Shown here: piece by piece, positions 1 through 8,556 of the stretch
Layout: each line of letters starts with the position of its first letter
How positions within the stretch are numbered: position 1 is the first letter of the stretch
NCBI GenBank assembly: GCA_018648945.1
Contig: JABGQJ010000022.1
Span: 1 to 25,249, forward strand
Direction of reading: 5' to 3'
DNA length: 25,249 bases
Origin: Victivallales bacterium
GTDB taxonomy: Bacteria > Verrucomicrobiota > Lentisphaeria > Oligosphaerales > Lenti-02
Made by a program: the position numbers and the translations under genes
The notes under the pieces: model-generated
What the model saw: only the letters and a program-made list of their open reading frames with translations
The model's database searches: none
Told to the model about the DNA's origin: nothing

Positions 1-35
1 CGGGCGGGCCGAGAGAGAGAATTCGCAGCGCTCTC

Positions 36-63
36 TTGACGGGGATGCTAGCTGAACTAGGCT
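36..63 (+). promoter_or_regulatory. Possible sigma-70-type promoter upstream of recC
   Basis: A TTGACG hexamer at 36-41 matches the -35 consensus at five of six bases. The best -10 candidate, TAGGCT at 58-63 after a 16-base spacer, is poor. The only open region upstream of recC in the window is 1-81, so a promoter for the recC-recB unit could sit here or before the window. The same ten bases CTTGACGGGG recur at 13970-13979 upstream of rsgA. The call is weak. Confidence 0.3.
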
Positions 64-81
64 TGCTGCGAGGCGTAACAC

Positions 82-3000
82 ATGGCGATCCAACTCATTT
101 TCAGCAGTAGCGTGGGCCGGTTGGGGCGGGCGTTGGCGGACAATCTGGCGAGGGAACGTCGCGGCAGCGATCCGTTCTCTGAGTCGCTTGTTGTCGTGCC
201 CAACCCGAATCTGGCCAAATGGCTCACCTTTGAGCTGGCCGAATCCCATGGCATCGCGGCGAATCTCAGCTTCCGGTATCTGGAGGATGGGCTGCGCTTG
301 CTACTGGGGGGGGACGGGGCGCGCGTGCTGGATCGCGATGGCTTGCGTCAGTTGATCGTCGCGGTGCTTCTGGCGGGCAGCGACGAGCCAGCGCTGCAGC
401 CCTTCCTGGCCTACTGCGCGTCATCGGTTTCAGGGCGCTTCGACCCCGAGGACCGGGAGTGCGCGCGGCGTGTCTGGCAGTTGGGTGGCAGACTGGCGGC
501 CTACTTCAGCGAGTACGAGTTCCATCGTCGGGAGATGGTCGATGCCTGGCTGTCAGGCGCCGGGCTGTACCTCCCCGAGGCCTTGGTGGCGGTGGGACGG
601 GAGCCCTCGCCCACCCAACTGGCCATGGAAAGCGCGCAGTGTTCTCTCTATGCTCGCATCTGCCGGCCGAACACGGGACTGGCCGCCCGTATTCAGGAGG
701 GATGGCTCTCGCTGCCTGCCCTGGCAGAGCAATGGCCCGGTTTGGAGCGCCCCGGCGTTCAGCGCTCTGCACATCTCTTTGGGCTCAGCCAACTCTCCCG
801 TTTCCATTGCCTCCTCTTGCACCGCTTGGCCACCGTCTATGATCTGTATGTCTACCACTTCAACGTATGCACCGAGTTCTGGGAAGACATGACCACACCG
901 GCCGAGGATCGCTGGCATGCGGTGCGCTCGGCCCAAACGGTGGAGTGGGGCGAGGAAGGCGAGGAACTGAAGCTACTGATCGAGAATCCCCTGCTCAAGG
1001 CCTGGGGCAAGGCCGGTCGCGAGACGGTGAAACTGCTGGCCGACCTGGAAGAGAGCGCGCATGCAGTCGTGCCGATCTGGCTGGATTCTCTGCCGGAGAG
1101 ACCGGTCAGTGTTCTGGCAGCCGTTCAAGATCTGGTATCGCGGCGCAGCAGTTGCCTGGATGAGGGCGAACGACTGCCCCAGGATCGCAGCCTGCAGATC
1201 GCGGGATGCCCAGGCATGCTGCGCGAGATCGAGACCGTGCACGACAGCGTCGTAAGCAACCTGCTAGACCCTGAGACCGGGTATTCGGCGGGGCTGAGAC
1301 TCACCGACATTGCCATCCTGGTCCCGGACATGTTGACCTACAAGCCAGTGATTGGCCACGTCTTCGATGGCCGCGGCACGGTACCGTACAACCTGGTGGA
1401 TTCGTCGGCGGCGGAGGACAGCGTGTACGGCCGAGGCCTGCTGGGGTTGTTGGATCTCGCGGTGGGAGATTTCTCAAGGAAGCAGGTCTTCGAGCTGCTC
1501 TTCAACCCCTGCTTCATGGCGGCGGCCGGGGTGGATCGGGACGAGGTATCGGCCTGGCTTGAACTGGCGGAGCAGCTCGGGATCTTCCATGACCTGGATG
1601 CGGAGCAGCGCGGCGAGCGCGGCCTGGCGGCAGACTGGCGGTTCACCTGGGAACAGGCCCTGCGCCGGTTGCGCTTGGGCATGGTGCTGGACCCCGCTGA
1701 ACAGATGCCGGAAGACAGTCCCTTCGCCGAGTTCCCTCCCGCCGCCCCCGCCTTCCTGAGCGACGACATCGCCGGGCGCTTCTCGCTCACCGTGCGGCGT
1801 CTGGGAACGGCTCTGCGCCGCTTGGGAACGCAACGGGCAAATGGCGAGGAGTGGTGCGCAACCGTGCACGGCCTCATGGAGTCGTTCCTGGCGATCCCGG
1901 AGGACCTGCCTGGCGAGCAACAGGTGCGCAAGGCCCTGGTCCAGGCCCTGGATTCGCTGATCGGGAGCGAGCGTCAACCGGGGTTGGTCGAGTGCCTGCG
2001 GGCCGCCGGGGCTGCCGAGCGTTTCGGGCTTTCGCTATTGCGCGAGTTCCTGCTGGAGGCGTTGGGGGCCGTGCCCTCTGGCCGAGGGCGGTACTTGGTG
2101 GGTGGCGTGACCATCGCCTCATTCCTGCCCATGCGCCCGATTCCCTTCAAGGTCGTCTACATCATCGGCCTCCAGGAGGGGAGCTTCCCCGGTACGCCGG
2201 AGCGGACCACGCTCGACTTGCGGCTGGCGCGACGACGCCTCGGGGACGTGAGCCGGACCGATGCCAACCGCTATCTGTTCCTGGAGAACCTGATGGCGGT
2301 GCGCCAACGCCTCTACCTCACCTACGTGAATCGGGATCTGGCCAAGGACGAGGAGTTCTTTCCCTGCTCGGTGGTGAACCAGCTGCTCGCCTTCGCGGAG
2401 GATTTCGTACTGCCTGAGGACGCGGAATTCCAGATGGCGAAGGTGCCCTTGCAGGTGTCGGATTGGCAGTGCGTGCGGCCCACGGAACGGGCGTGGACCG
2501 ACCTGCCAACCACCTGGTCGATGGCCATGCGAGCGGTGGGCATCCTGACCCAGGCTGGTCCGGCCCCCGAACAGCGCCAAGCCCTCGCCGAGAAGGTGCG
2601 TGAGCGATTGGCCACCATGTCCGCTGAAGCCCCCGAGGCGACAGTGCTGGCTCGGTGCCTGGAGGCCCTGGTGGCGGAAAGACCCGACGGGGCAGGCGGC
2701 AACGTGGCGACAACCCTCGATAGCCGGGGAGTCGTGCCCGTCCGAATCGAGGAACTGGCGAGATTTCTGCGCGATCCTGCGGCGGCGACCCTGGGCCGGC
2801 ATCTGGGCATCCACGACGACGCGGCAAGCGAGGCCTTGCTGGTGGAGGATGAGCCGGTCGGCTTTGACCGCCTGGCGCGCTACTCGCTGGTCCGCGAAGC
2901 CGTGGCCGAGTTCGCGGCAACGGGAAGCCGCGAGCAGGCGGCGGCGTGTCTACAGCAGCGGCTGGCGGCGGCCCAGCGCGAATCGACGGCACCCACGGCG

Positions 3001-3804
3001 ATCTTTGGGGAACTGCAGTCGGAAGCACTGCTCGCCTGCCTGGACGACCGATTCGGCGATGATGATCCCTTTGCCGCACTGCGTGCTCAGTCCTTGCTGC
3101 GGGAGGTCGTGTTCGGCGGCTCCGCACGGGGAGACTTGCCACCAGCAGCGCACTTCCCCGAAGTGATGGTCCCCGATTTGTTGGTGGGGGACCGGCGCGT
3201 GGCTGTGGCCCTCTCCGGGCGGGTGGAATTCCTCCAGTTCGCGGTTGACGGGGTGGCAACGGTTCTGGTCGTGACGGATTCCCAGTACAAGGCCGCCAAT
3301 CTGGCCGCACGCGGGGAGCCTGCCGACCGCGTGCCAGGCCACGAGGCCCTGGTGCCGCTCCTGTTCTGGTCCGCCTTGCGCATGACCGAGACAGAGCGCC
3401 CGTTGGGCGAATCGCTGGATGTGATGGTGGTCTATCGCAAGAAGCAAGGCTTGGAGGCACTGACCTGGCGCTTCGAGCAACCCGAAACGACAGGCCATGC
3501 CTGGCTGCGCGGCCTGCTGTCGAGCTATCTGAACGGAACCGGCTGCGAACAGCTTCCCTACGCCGTGTTGGCCGCAGACAGGGATCTGGTCCGGGCCGTC
3601 CGCGATCCGGAGTCGGCTCCCGACAAGATGGACTGGTCAGAACGGATCCGGACGCGTATCGAGAGCGATGCAGAGGGCTTCTCGCCGGTGTACCGCCCCC
3701 CCGAGTTCCTTGCCGCCCTGGATTCGCTTGGCGTCCCCGAGGATGCCTGGGAACGGATCGTGGAGCGTCTGGGCCCGGTGTGGCGCGGAGGGCGCAGCCA
3801 ATGA
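82..3804 (+). CDS. recC: RecC, exodeoxyribonuclease V gamma subunit
   Basis: This is the structural and Chi-recognition subunit of the RecBC(D) helicase-nuclease, which processes double-strand DNA ends for RecA-dependent repair in the cytoplasm. The 1240-residue product is somewhat longer than E. coli RecC (about 1120). The N-terminus is typical of the family: IFSSSVGRLG, then VVVPNPNLAKWLTFELAE at about residues 37-54, where RecC proteins carry the degenerate helicase-like domain. A second recognisable block lies near residues 690-730 (ASFLPMRPIPFKVVYIIGL, then QEGSFPGT). No Walker A motif is visible, as expected for RecC. The ATG at 82 has GCGAGG at 68-73, eight bases upstream. The stop codon overlaps the recB start in an ATGA arrangement, implying translational coupling. 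Family identity is clear; details of Chi recognition cannot be read from the sequence. Confidence 0.93.
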   Translation: MAIQLIFSSSVGRLGRALADNLARERRGSDPFSESLVVVPNPNLAKWLTFELAESHGIAANLSFRYLEDGLRLLLGGDGARVLDRDGLRQLIVAVLLAGSDEPALQPFLAYCASSVSGRFDPEDRECARRVWQLGGRLAAYFSEYEFHRREMVDAWLSGAGLYLPEALVAVGREPSPTQLAMESAQCSLYARICRPNTGLAARIQEGWLSLPALAEQWPGLERPGVQRSAHLFGLSQLSRFHCLLLHRLATVYDLYVYHFNVCTEFWEDMTTPAEDRWHAVRSAQTVEWGEEGEELKLLIENPLLKAWGKAGRETVKLLADLEESAHAVVPIWLDSLPERPVSVLAAVQDLVSRRSSCLDEGERLPQDRSLQIAGCPGMLREIETVHDSVVSNLLDPETGYSAGLRLTDIAILVPDMLTYKPVIGHVFDGRGTVPYNLVDSSAAEDSVYGRGLLGLLDLAVGDFSRKQVFELLFNPCFMAAAGVDRDEVSAWLELAEQLGIFHDLDAEQRGERGLAADWRFTWEQALRRLRLGMVLDPAEQMPEDSPFAEFPPAAPAFLSDDIAGRFSLTVRRLGTALRRLGTQRANGEEWCATVHGLMESFLAIPEDLPGEQQVRKALVQALDSLIGSERQPGLVECLRAAGAAERFGLSLLREFLLEALGAVPSGRGRYLVGGVTIASFLPMRPIPFKVVYIIGLQEGSFPGTPERTTLDLRLARRRLGDVSRTDANRYLFLENLMAVRQRLYLTYVNRDLAKDEEFFPCSVVNQLLAFAEDFVLPEDAEFQMAKVPLQVSDWQCVRPTERAWTDLPTTWSMAMRAVGILTQAGPAPEQRQALAEKVRERLATMSAEAPEATVLARCLEALVAERPDGAGGNVATTLDSRGVVPVRIEELARFLRDPAAATLGRHLGIHDDAASEALLVEDEPVGFDRLARYSLVREAVAEFAATGSREQAAACLQQRLAAAQRESTAPTAIFGELQSEALLACLDDRFGDDDPFAALRAQSLLREVVFGGSARGDLPPAAHFPEVMVPDLLVGDRRVAVALSGRVEFLQFAVDGVATVLVVTDSQYKAANLAARGEPADRVPGHEALVPLLFWSALRMTETERPLGESLDVMVVYRKKQGLEALTWRFEQPETTGHAWLRGLLSSYLNGTGCEQLPYAVLAADRDLVRAVRDPESAPDKMDWSERIRTRIESDAEGFSPVYRPPEFLAALDSLGVPEDAWERIVERLGPVWRGGRSQ
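3787..3804 (+). promoter_or_regulatory. RBS and ATGA overlap fixing the recB start
   Basis: GGAGGG at 3787-3792 lies eight bases before ATG 3801-3803, and that ATG overlaps the recC stop TGA at 3802-3804. A GTG at 3780 in the same frame would add seven residues but has no Shine-Dalgarno sequence at the right distance. The ATG at 3801 is therefore the preferred recB start. Confidence 0.8.
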
Positions 3805-6800
3805 CCCCGTCTACGCCGCTCTGGGATAGCCTGGACCTGGGCAGTCACGCCGTGATCGAGGCCTCGGCCGGGACCGGCAAGACCTTCACCATCGAACGAC
3901 TGGTCGCACGCATCCTGCGGGATGTGCCCGAAGCCAGCATCGACCGTTTGCTGCTTCTGACCTATACCGAGAAAGCCACCGGCGAACTGCGCGAGCGCAT
4001 CCGCGCGCACTTGGCCGAAGAGATGGCGCAGCTCGAAGGCCCGACGGCCCAACGGTTCCGAGACGCGGTGGAGAACTTCGATACAGCGCAGGTTTTCACG
4101 ATCCACGGCTTCTGCCAACGGGTGCTCCAGGAATACGCCTTCGAGAACGGGCAGCTCTTCGACCTTGAGTTGAGCGGCGATGGCACCGCCCTCAAGCGGC
4201 TCTTCCGCGAGCAACTCCGGACCGTGTGGCAACGGGAGCATCTGCCCAAGCTCCCCCGCGAATCGGCGGTCAGCCTAGCCGAGGGAGATTTCCAGGAGGA
4301 AGACATCCTGAGACTGGTGGCGACCATGCAGCCCGACGACCTGCTGCTGCCGGATGTCCCAAGCGAACCGGAGGCAGTCGTCAGCGAGTTGGCCGAAGCC
4401 ATCCAGGATCTGCGGCTGCTCGTGGGAGATGGCAGCGAGTTCATGGACGCGTACTGGCAACTGAAGCTGGGCAAGGCAAACGACGTGTCCGGGCTGACCA
4501 AACGCTCCATCGAACCGATCTGGCATGGGCTCTGGGAAGTGGTTGGCAGAAGCGCAAGCCTGGACGCTCTGAGCCGAGCCGCCGCCTGGTACGGCGAGAT
4601 TGGCTACAAGCGCTTCCGAGATGGAGACGACGAGATCTGGCGTGGCTTCCGCGTCCTCGTGCCACCCGCGTTGCGCCTGCCCGGCGGCGGCATCGAGGCA
4701 GAGGCAAGCTGCCCGCAGTTGGCAGCAGTGATAGAGGTCCTTTGCGGGAAACTGGTGCCGGCTCTGCGGCGGGGCCAACTGCTGTCTGTGGATGCGGAAG
4801 TGGGCATTGTGCAGGCCTCGGTCCGGGCCCTGCAGGCACGTTACGAGGACCTCAAGCAGGAGGAGGGCCTGCTGGATTTCGACGACATGCTGGTGCGAGT
4901 GCGAACGGCCCTCTCACCAGAGTGCCCCCGGTCGGAGACGTTGCTCGCCGCCTTGCGTGCCAAGTACTGGTTTGCGCTGGTGGACGAGTTCCAGGATACC
5001 GATCCAATCCAGTGGGAGATCTTCCGTCGCATCTTCGTGGAGCATGACGACGGGCCCCAACGGCTGTTCCTGATCGGCGACCCGAAACAGGCGATCTACG
5101 GCTTCCGAGGCGCCGATGTGAACACCTATCTGGAGGCGCGGGACGCTCTGGTCGGGCGCTTTGGCCCACTCGTACTGCACAGTCTGGGAACGAACTTCCG
5201 GTCGATCCCGAAGTTGTTGGCGGGGCTGAACCAAGTGTTCGGCGCGCCTGAGTGGTTCCCGGACGAGGCGTCCGGCGAAGGGATCTCCTACGCGCCGGTC
5301 GATTGGCCGGAGGACGAGATCCGCGGTGTAGGCGTGGCCCGGGATGGCACGCGCCGCCCCCCGCTCTGCCTGATCCACTTGAACGAACCGGGGCTGGCGA
5401 CGACGAGACTGACCATTGCCCGCGCCCGGTGGCGGTTGGCCCACTTCATCGGCGCGGAAATCGCGCGCTTGCTGGCGGAGCCCGAGCAGTTCCGCTTCGT
5501 GATCCCCGGCGAGGGGGAATGCCTGCGGGAACTGTCGGCGGGGGACTTCTGCATCCTGGTGCGACGCCGGGCCAGCGCCCGGCCAATCGAGAGCGTGCTG
5601 CGGGAACTGGGCGTTCCCTACACCTTCTACAAGAAGCCCGGCATCTACCAATCGGCCGAGGCCTTGCATACCAGCCTGATGCTGGGGGCCCTGGCCGATC
5701 CCGATGCGGCGCGAGCCCTGCACCCGGCCTTGCTCAGCCGCTTCTTCGGGCGAACCCCCGGAGAACTGGCGCAAAACCCAGCCGGGGTAGAGCACGAGAC
5801 GCGCGGCTACTTCGAACGCTGGCGCGAGCGCTGTCGGGAGCGCCGTTGGTCCCTGCTCTTCCGCTCGCTGCTGGAAGACACGGGCCTGGTCTTCCGAGAA
5901 GCCCTGGAGCCCGATGGCGACCGCCGCCTGGCCAACTACCGGCAGCTCTTCCAGGAACTCGCGGCCCTGGCCGAACGGCAGTCGCTGGATGTGGCCGGAC
6001 TGCGCGAACAGCTGGACCTGCGACGCCGGCGCAGCGTGGCGGTGGGCGGCGAAGAGGATCTGCATCATCTGGATACCGAACGCCCGAAAGTCACGATCAT
6101 GACCATGCACGCCAGCAAAGGGCTCCAGTTCCCCATCGTCTTCATCGCCGATGGCTTCTCCGCCCTCGGGCGGACCGCCGGCAGCAGCATCACCTACCAC
6201 GTGGCCGGGCACCGCGTGGTGGAGCTGAAGACCAGTGATGGATTCGCCGGAGCCGCCAAGGCGAAGCAGGAAAGCACCGACGAAACCAAACGGTTGTTCT
6301 ACGTGGCTCTGACCCGGGCCCGGTTCAAGGTCTACGTGCCCTTCGGCTGGAACCCCGACGGCAAACCCCTGACCCCCCTGCTGACCCCCACCTTCGCTCC
6401 CTTCTGGGAGCGAGGCGACGATCCCCAGAACGACGACACCGCCTGCCATCTCGATACCACCGGCCAGATCATCGGCACCGGCTACCCAGCGCCACCCATC
6501 GACCAAATGGAGGCCCCCGCCAGCGTGCCGCCCGAACCGACGCGGACCGACGACGAGATCGCGCAGGCCCTGGCCGACCTGCAGGCGCTCCCCCACCTGG
6601 GCCGTTGGCGGCGCCAAGTGGATTCGTATTCCAGCCTGGCCCAGGACCACGGCCCTGGTGCCAGCGGCATCCAATACGGCGAGCGGGACAACCATGCGGT
6701 CGCCGACGATTGGGGCGGCGGGCAGCGGGAGGAGGAGACTCTCGTGCCACCGGGTGCGGCCGCGGGAACGGCCCTGCACGAAATCCTGGAGGAAGCGGAC

Positions 6801-7472
6801 TTCTCGCAGGTCTGCCGATATGATAACCCGGCAGAACTGCTGGCCGAACAACCGGACGTCGCCGCACTGGTGCAGACTGCCATGATCCGGAATGGGCTTG
6901 TCGACAGCAAACGCTGGCATCCCGACGGCTCGATCGCCGCCTCCACCAGCACGGAACTCGCTGGCATGGCCTTGCGGGCGCTGACCACCCCGCTGGACGC
7001 GACCGGTTTCCGGCTGGGCAAACTGTCCCCGGCAGACCGGCAGACGGAGCTGGAGTTCCACCTCAGCGAAGGGGAGAGTGTCCTGGGGGCAGACCAGGCC
7101 GTCCCGGCGGGGAGACGGGGTCTTCTAAACGGCTTCATCGACCTGATCTACCGACGCGACGGGCGCTACTACATCGTCGACTGGAAGTCCAACGCGTTGG
7201 CAGCCGGCTATGGCCCGGAGCAAATCCAGGCCTCCATGGACGAGCATGAATACACCCTTCAGTTCCGGATCTATGCGCTGGCCCTGGCAGCCTGGCTGGA
7301 ACAATGCCTGCCAGATTTCTGCCCGGACCGACACCTTGGCGGCGTCTACTACCTGTACGTGCGGGGACTGAACGGGGTGGATGCGTCGAGCGGCGTGTTC
7401 CACCAACGGCTGAACGCGGCCTTCCTGGCCAGCTGCCGACGCGAGGTGCTGGACCGCCTGGCGGCCAGGTAG
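3801..7472 (+). CDS. recB: RecB, exodeoxyribonuclease V beta subunit (helicase/nuclease)
   Basis: This is the SF1A 3'-5' helicase and the nuclease subunit of RecBC(D). The product is 1223 residues, close to E. coli RecB (1180). Visible motifs, in order: Walker A ASAGTGKT at residues 21-28; LLTYTEKATGELRERI (motif Ia); Walker B LVDEFQDTDPIQW with D395 and E396; GDPKQAIYGFRGAD soon after; motif V TIMTMHASKGLQFPIVFI near 765-785; motif VI LFYVALTRAR. The C-terminal nuclease core is intact: GFID with D1114 and DWKSN with D1127 and K1129. The 13-residue gap between the two aspartates equals that between D1067 and D1080 in E. coli RecB. It is coupled to recC by the ATGA overlap. No recD follows. 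AddA is excluded as an alternative because the partner gene is RecC-like, not AddB. Confidence 0.95.
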   Translation: MTPSTPLWDSLDLGSHAVIEASAGTGKTFTIERLVARILRDVPEASIDRLLLLTYTEKATGELRERIRAHLAEEMAQLEGPTAQRFRDAVENFDTAQVFTIHGFCQRVLQEYAFENGQLFDLELSGDGTALKRLFREQLRTVWQREHLPKLPRESAVSLAEGDFQEEDILRLVATMQPDDLLLPDVPSEPEAVVSELAEAIQDLRLLVGDGSEFMDAYWQLKLGKANDVSGLTKRSIEPIWHGLWEVVGRSASLDALSRAAAWYGEIGYKRFRDGDDEIWRGFRVLVPPALRLPGGGIEAEASCPQLAAVIEVLCGKLVPALRRGQLLSVDAEVGIVQASVRALQARYEDLKQEEGLLDFDDMLVRVRTALSPECPRSETLLAALRAKYWFALVDEFQDTDPIQWEIFRRIFVEHDDGPQRLFLIGDPKQAIYGFRGADVNTYLEARDALVGRFGPLVLHSLGTNFRSIPKLLAGLNQVFGAPEWFPDEASGEGISYAPVDWPEDEIRGVGVARDGTRRPPLCLIHLNEPGLATTRLTIARARWRLAHFIGAEIARLLAEPEQFRFVIPGEGECLRELSAGDFCILVRRRASARPIESVLRELGVPYTFYKKPGIYQSAEALHTSLMLGALADPDAARALHPALLSRFFGRTPGELAQNPAGVEHETRGYFERWRERCRERRWSLLFRSLLEDTGLVFREALEPDGDRRLANYRQLFQELAALAERQSLDVAGLREQLDLRRRRSVAVGGEEDLHHLDTERPKVTIMTMHASKGLQFPIVFIADGFSALGRTAGSSITYHVAGHRVVELKTSDGFAGAAKAKQESTDETKRLFYVALTRARFKVYVPFGWNPDGKPLTPLLTPTFAPFWERGDDPQNDDTACHLDTTGQIIGTGYPAPPIDQMEAPASVPPEPTRTDDEIAQALADLQALPHLGRWRRQVDSYSSLAQDHGPGASGIQYGERDNHAVADDWGGGQREEETLVPPGAAAGTALHEILEEADFSQVCRYDNPAELLAEQPDVAALVQTAMIRNGLVDSKRWHPDGSIAASTSTELAGMALRALTTPLDATGFRLGKLSPADRQTELEFHLSEGESVLGADQAVPAGRRGLLNGFIDLIYRRDGRYYIVDWKSNALAAGYGPEQIQASMDEHEYTLQFRIYALALAAWLEQCLPDFCPDRHLGGVYYLYVRGLNGVDASSGVFHQRLNAAFLASCRREVLDRLAAR

Positions 7473-7528
7473 CGCGCAGCGCCCGATCAAGCCGCCAATC
7501 CGCGCCACTCATGGTCCGTTGGGAGAGT

Positions 7529-8257
7529 ATGTCCGAAGAACTCCCATCTGTCGCACCCTCCCCGGAACCCGCACCCAAGCGCCGCCGTCGCCGTTGGCCC
7601 TGGCTGCTTGCATTCGTGCTGGCCGTGGGGGTTGGCATCGGCATGTTCATACACCAGTCGGGGCTCATGAAAGTGACCATGACGCTCAGCGACTTGGTCA
7701 CCGAGAACCGGGACCTGAAGGCGGCTCTGGCTCGCTTGACTGCGGAGGACAAGATTGGCTACGCCAAAGTCCTGAGTCAGGAAACGGTGAACGGGGAACT
7801 GATGACCACGCTGCTCTTCGTGGAAACCGTGCGCGGCGACCAGCGTGAACAGGTTCTGCGGCGGGAATACACAATCCCCGGCGACGTGGTCCACTTCGAT
7901 GCCCTGATTGTGCGCTTCGACCCGCAGATGGTCATGGATGGGAAGAGCCGAGCACTGTATCTGTGGCGACGGATCTACGGCGAGACCATCGCGCCCGAAG
8001 CCGGGTTCGAGATCGAGCCAGACACTGGAGCTCCGGCACGCTATGCCGACCTGCTCGATGAACTCCCCGTCCCGCACCAGAGCATGTTCTGGGACGGCAT
8101 CTGGAGTCTGGCCAACGACCCCAACCGCCTGGCGGAGCACGGCATCCGGGCCGTCTACGGCGAAGCCATCTACACCCGCATGCAGCCCGGCCTGATCTAT
8201 ATGTTCCGGATCGGTGCCAACGGGGATTTCTACGTGGAAAGCGTGCCGGTTCTCTAG
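7529..8257 (+). CDS. Uncharacterised single-pass membrane protein downstream of recCB
   Basis: I do not recognise a family. The 242-residue product has a Pro-rich cytoplasmic N-terminus, a KRRRRR cluster near residues 18-23, one transmembrane helix (WPWLLAFVLAVGVGIGMF, about 25-42), a short heptad-like stretch (SDLVTENRDLKAALARLTAE) and then a mixed alpha/beta domain of about 170 residues, probably on the outside by the positive-inside rule. The C-terminus ends in a regular beta pattern (GLIYMFRIGANGDFYVESV). ATG 7529 is preceded by GGGAG at 7521-7525, three bases away, which is short. ATG 7511 in the same frame (248 residues) has no Shine-Dalgarno sequence, so the start is uncertain. It lies 56 bases after recB on the same strand and may be co-transcribed, but a functional link with RecBC is speculation. 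Confidence 0.72.
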   Translation: MSEELPSVAPSPEPAPKRRRRRWPWLLAFVLAVGVGIGMFIHQSGLMKVTMTLSDLVTENRDLKAALARLTAEDKIGYAKVLSQETVNGELMTTLLFVETVRGDQREQVLRREYTIPGDVVHFDALIVRFDPQMVMDGKSRALYLWRRIYGETIAPEAGFEIEPDTGAPARYADLLDELPVPHQSMFWDGIWSLANDPNRLAEHGIRAVYGEAIYTRMQPGLIYMFRIGANGDFYVESVPVL

Positions 8258-8556
8258 CCTGGATTATTCACGCGCGCAAGCCGGGCATAGGGGAATCGGT
8301 CAACCGTCGAGTTCGGCGTTCGGACCGGCTCTGCGGGATCGGGTTGCGCGCGATAGCGGCTGGCTCATGGGCACGATCGGGCTAAGGCATGGAATCCCTC
8401 CCAGTGGCGGCCCTGGCAACGACTTGCCGGCCGAAGGTGTGAAAAAAGCAGGATTATGCAAGGAAGAAGATCGTTGGCGGCGTTGCGGTGGTCGGGGGTT
8501 CAGGTTATCTTCACCGGCTTCTGAATCGCCAACCATCACTCGTAACGAGGTGTGTA
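8258..8556. other. Non-coding stretch between the membrane protein and ADP-ribosylglycohydrolase-like genes
   Basis: These 299 bases hold no convincing gene. An open frame on the plus strand can be drawn from GTG 8488 into the next gene, but its first 23 codons look non-native and a better start is at 8557. A weak promoter-like pair lies at 8483-8511. I see no terminator hairpin with a T-run. Confidence 0.5.
8483..8511 (+). promoter_or_regulatory. Weak promoter-like pair upstream of the ADP-ribosylglycohydrolase-like gene
   Basis: TTGCGG at 8483-8488 and TATCTT at 8506-8511 are separated by 17 bases and lie 45 bases ahead of the GTG start at 8557. Each hexamer matches the sigma-70 consensus at four of six positions. 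Position and spacing are reasonable, but such matches occur by chance. Confidence 0.25.

Noticed and set aside
4914..7061. 715-codon minus-strand open frame inside recB
   Set aside because: It lies opposite unmistakable RecB motifs; its translation is a low-order mixture without a recognisable fold.
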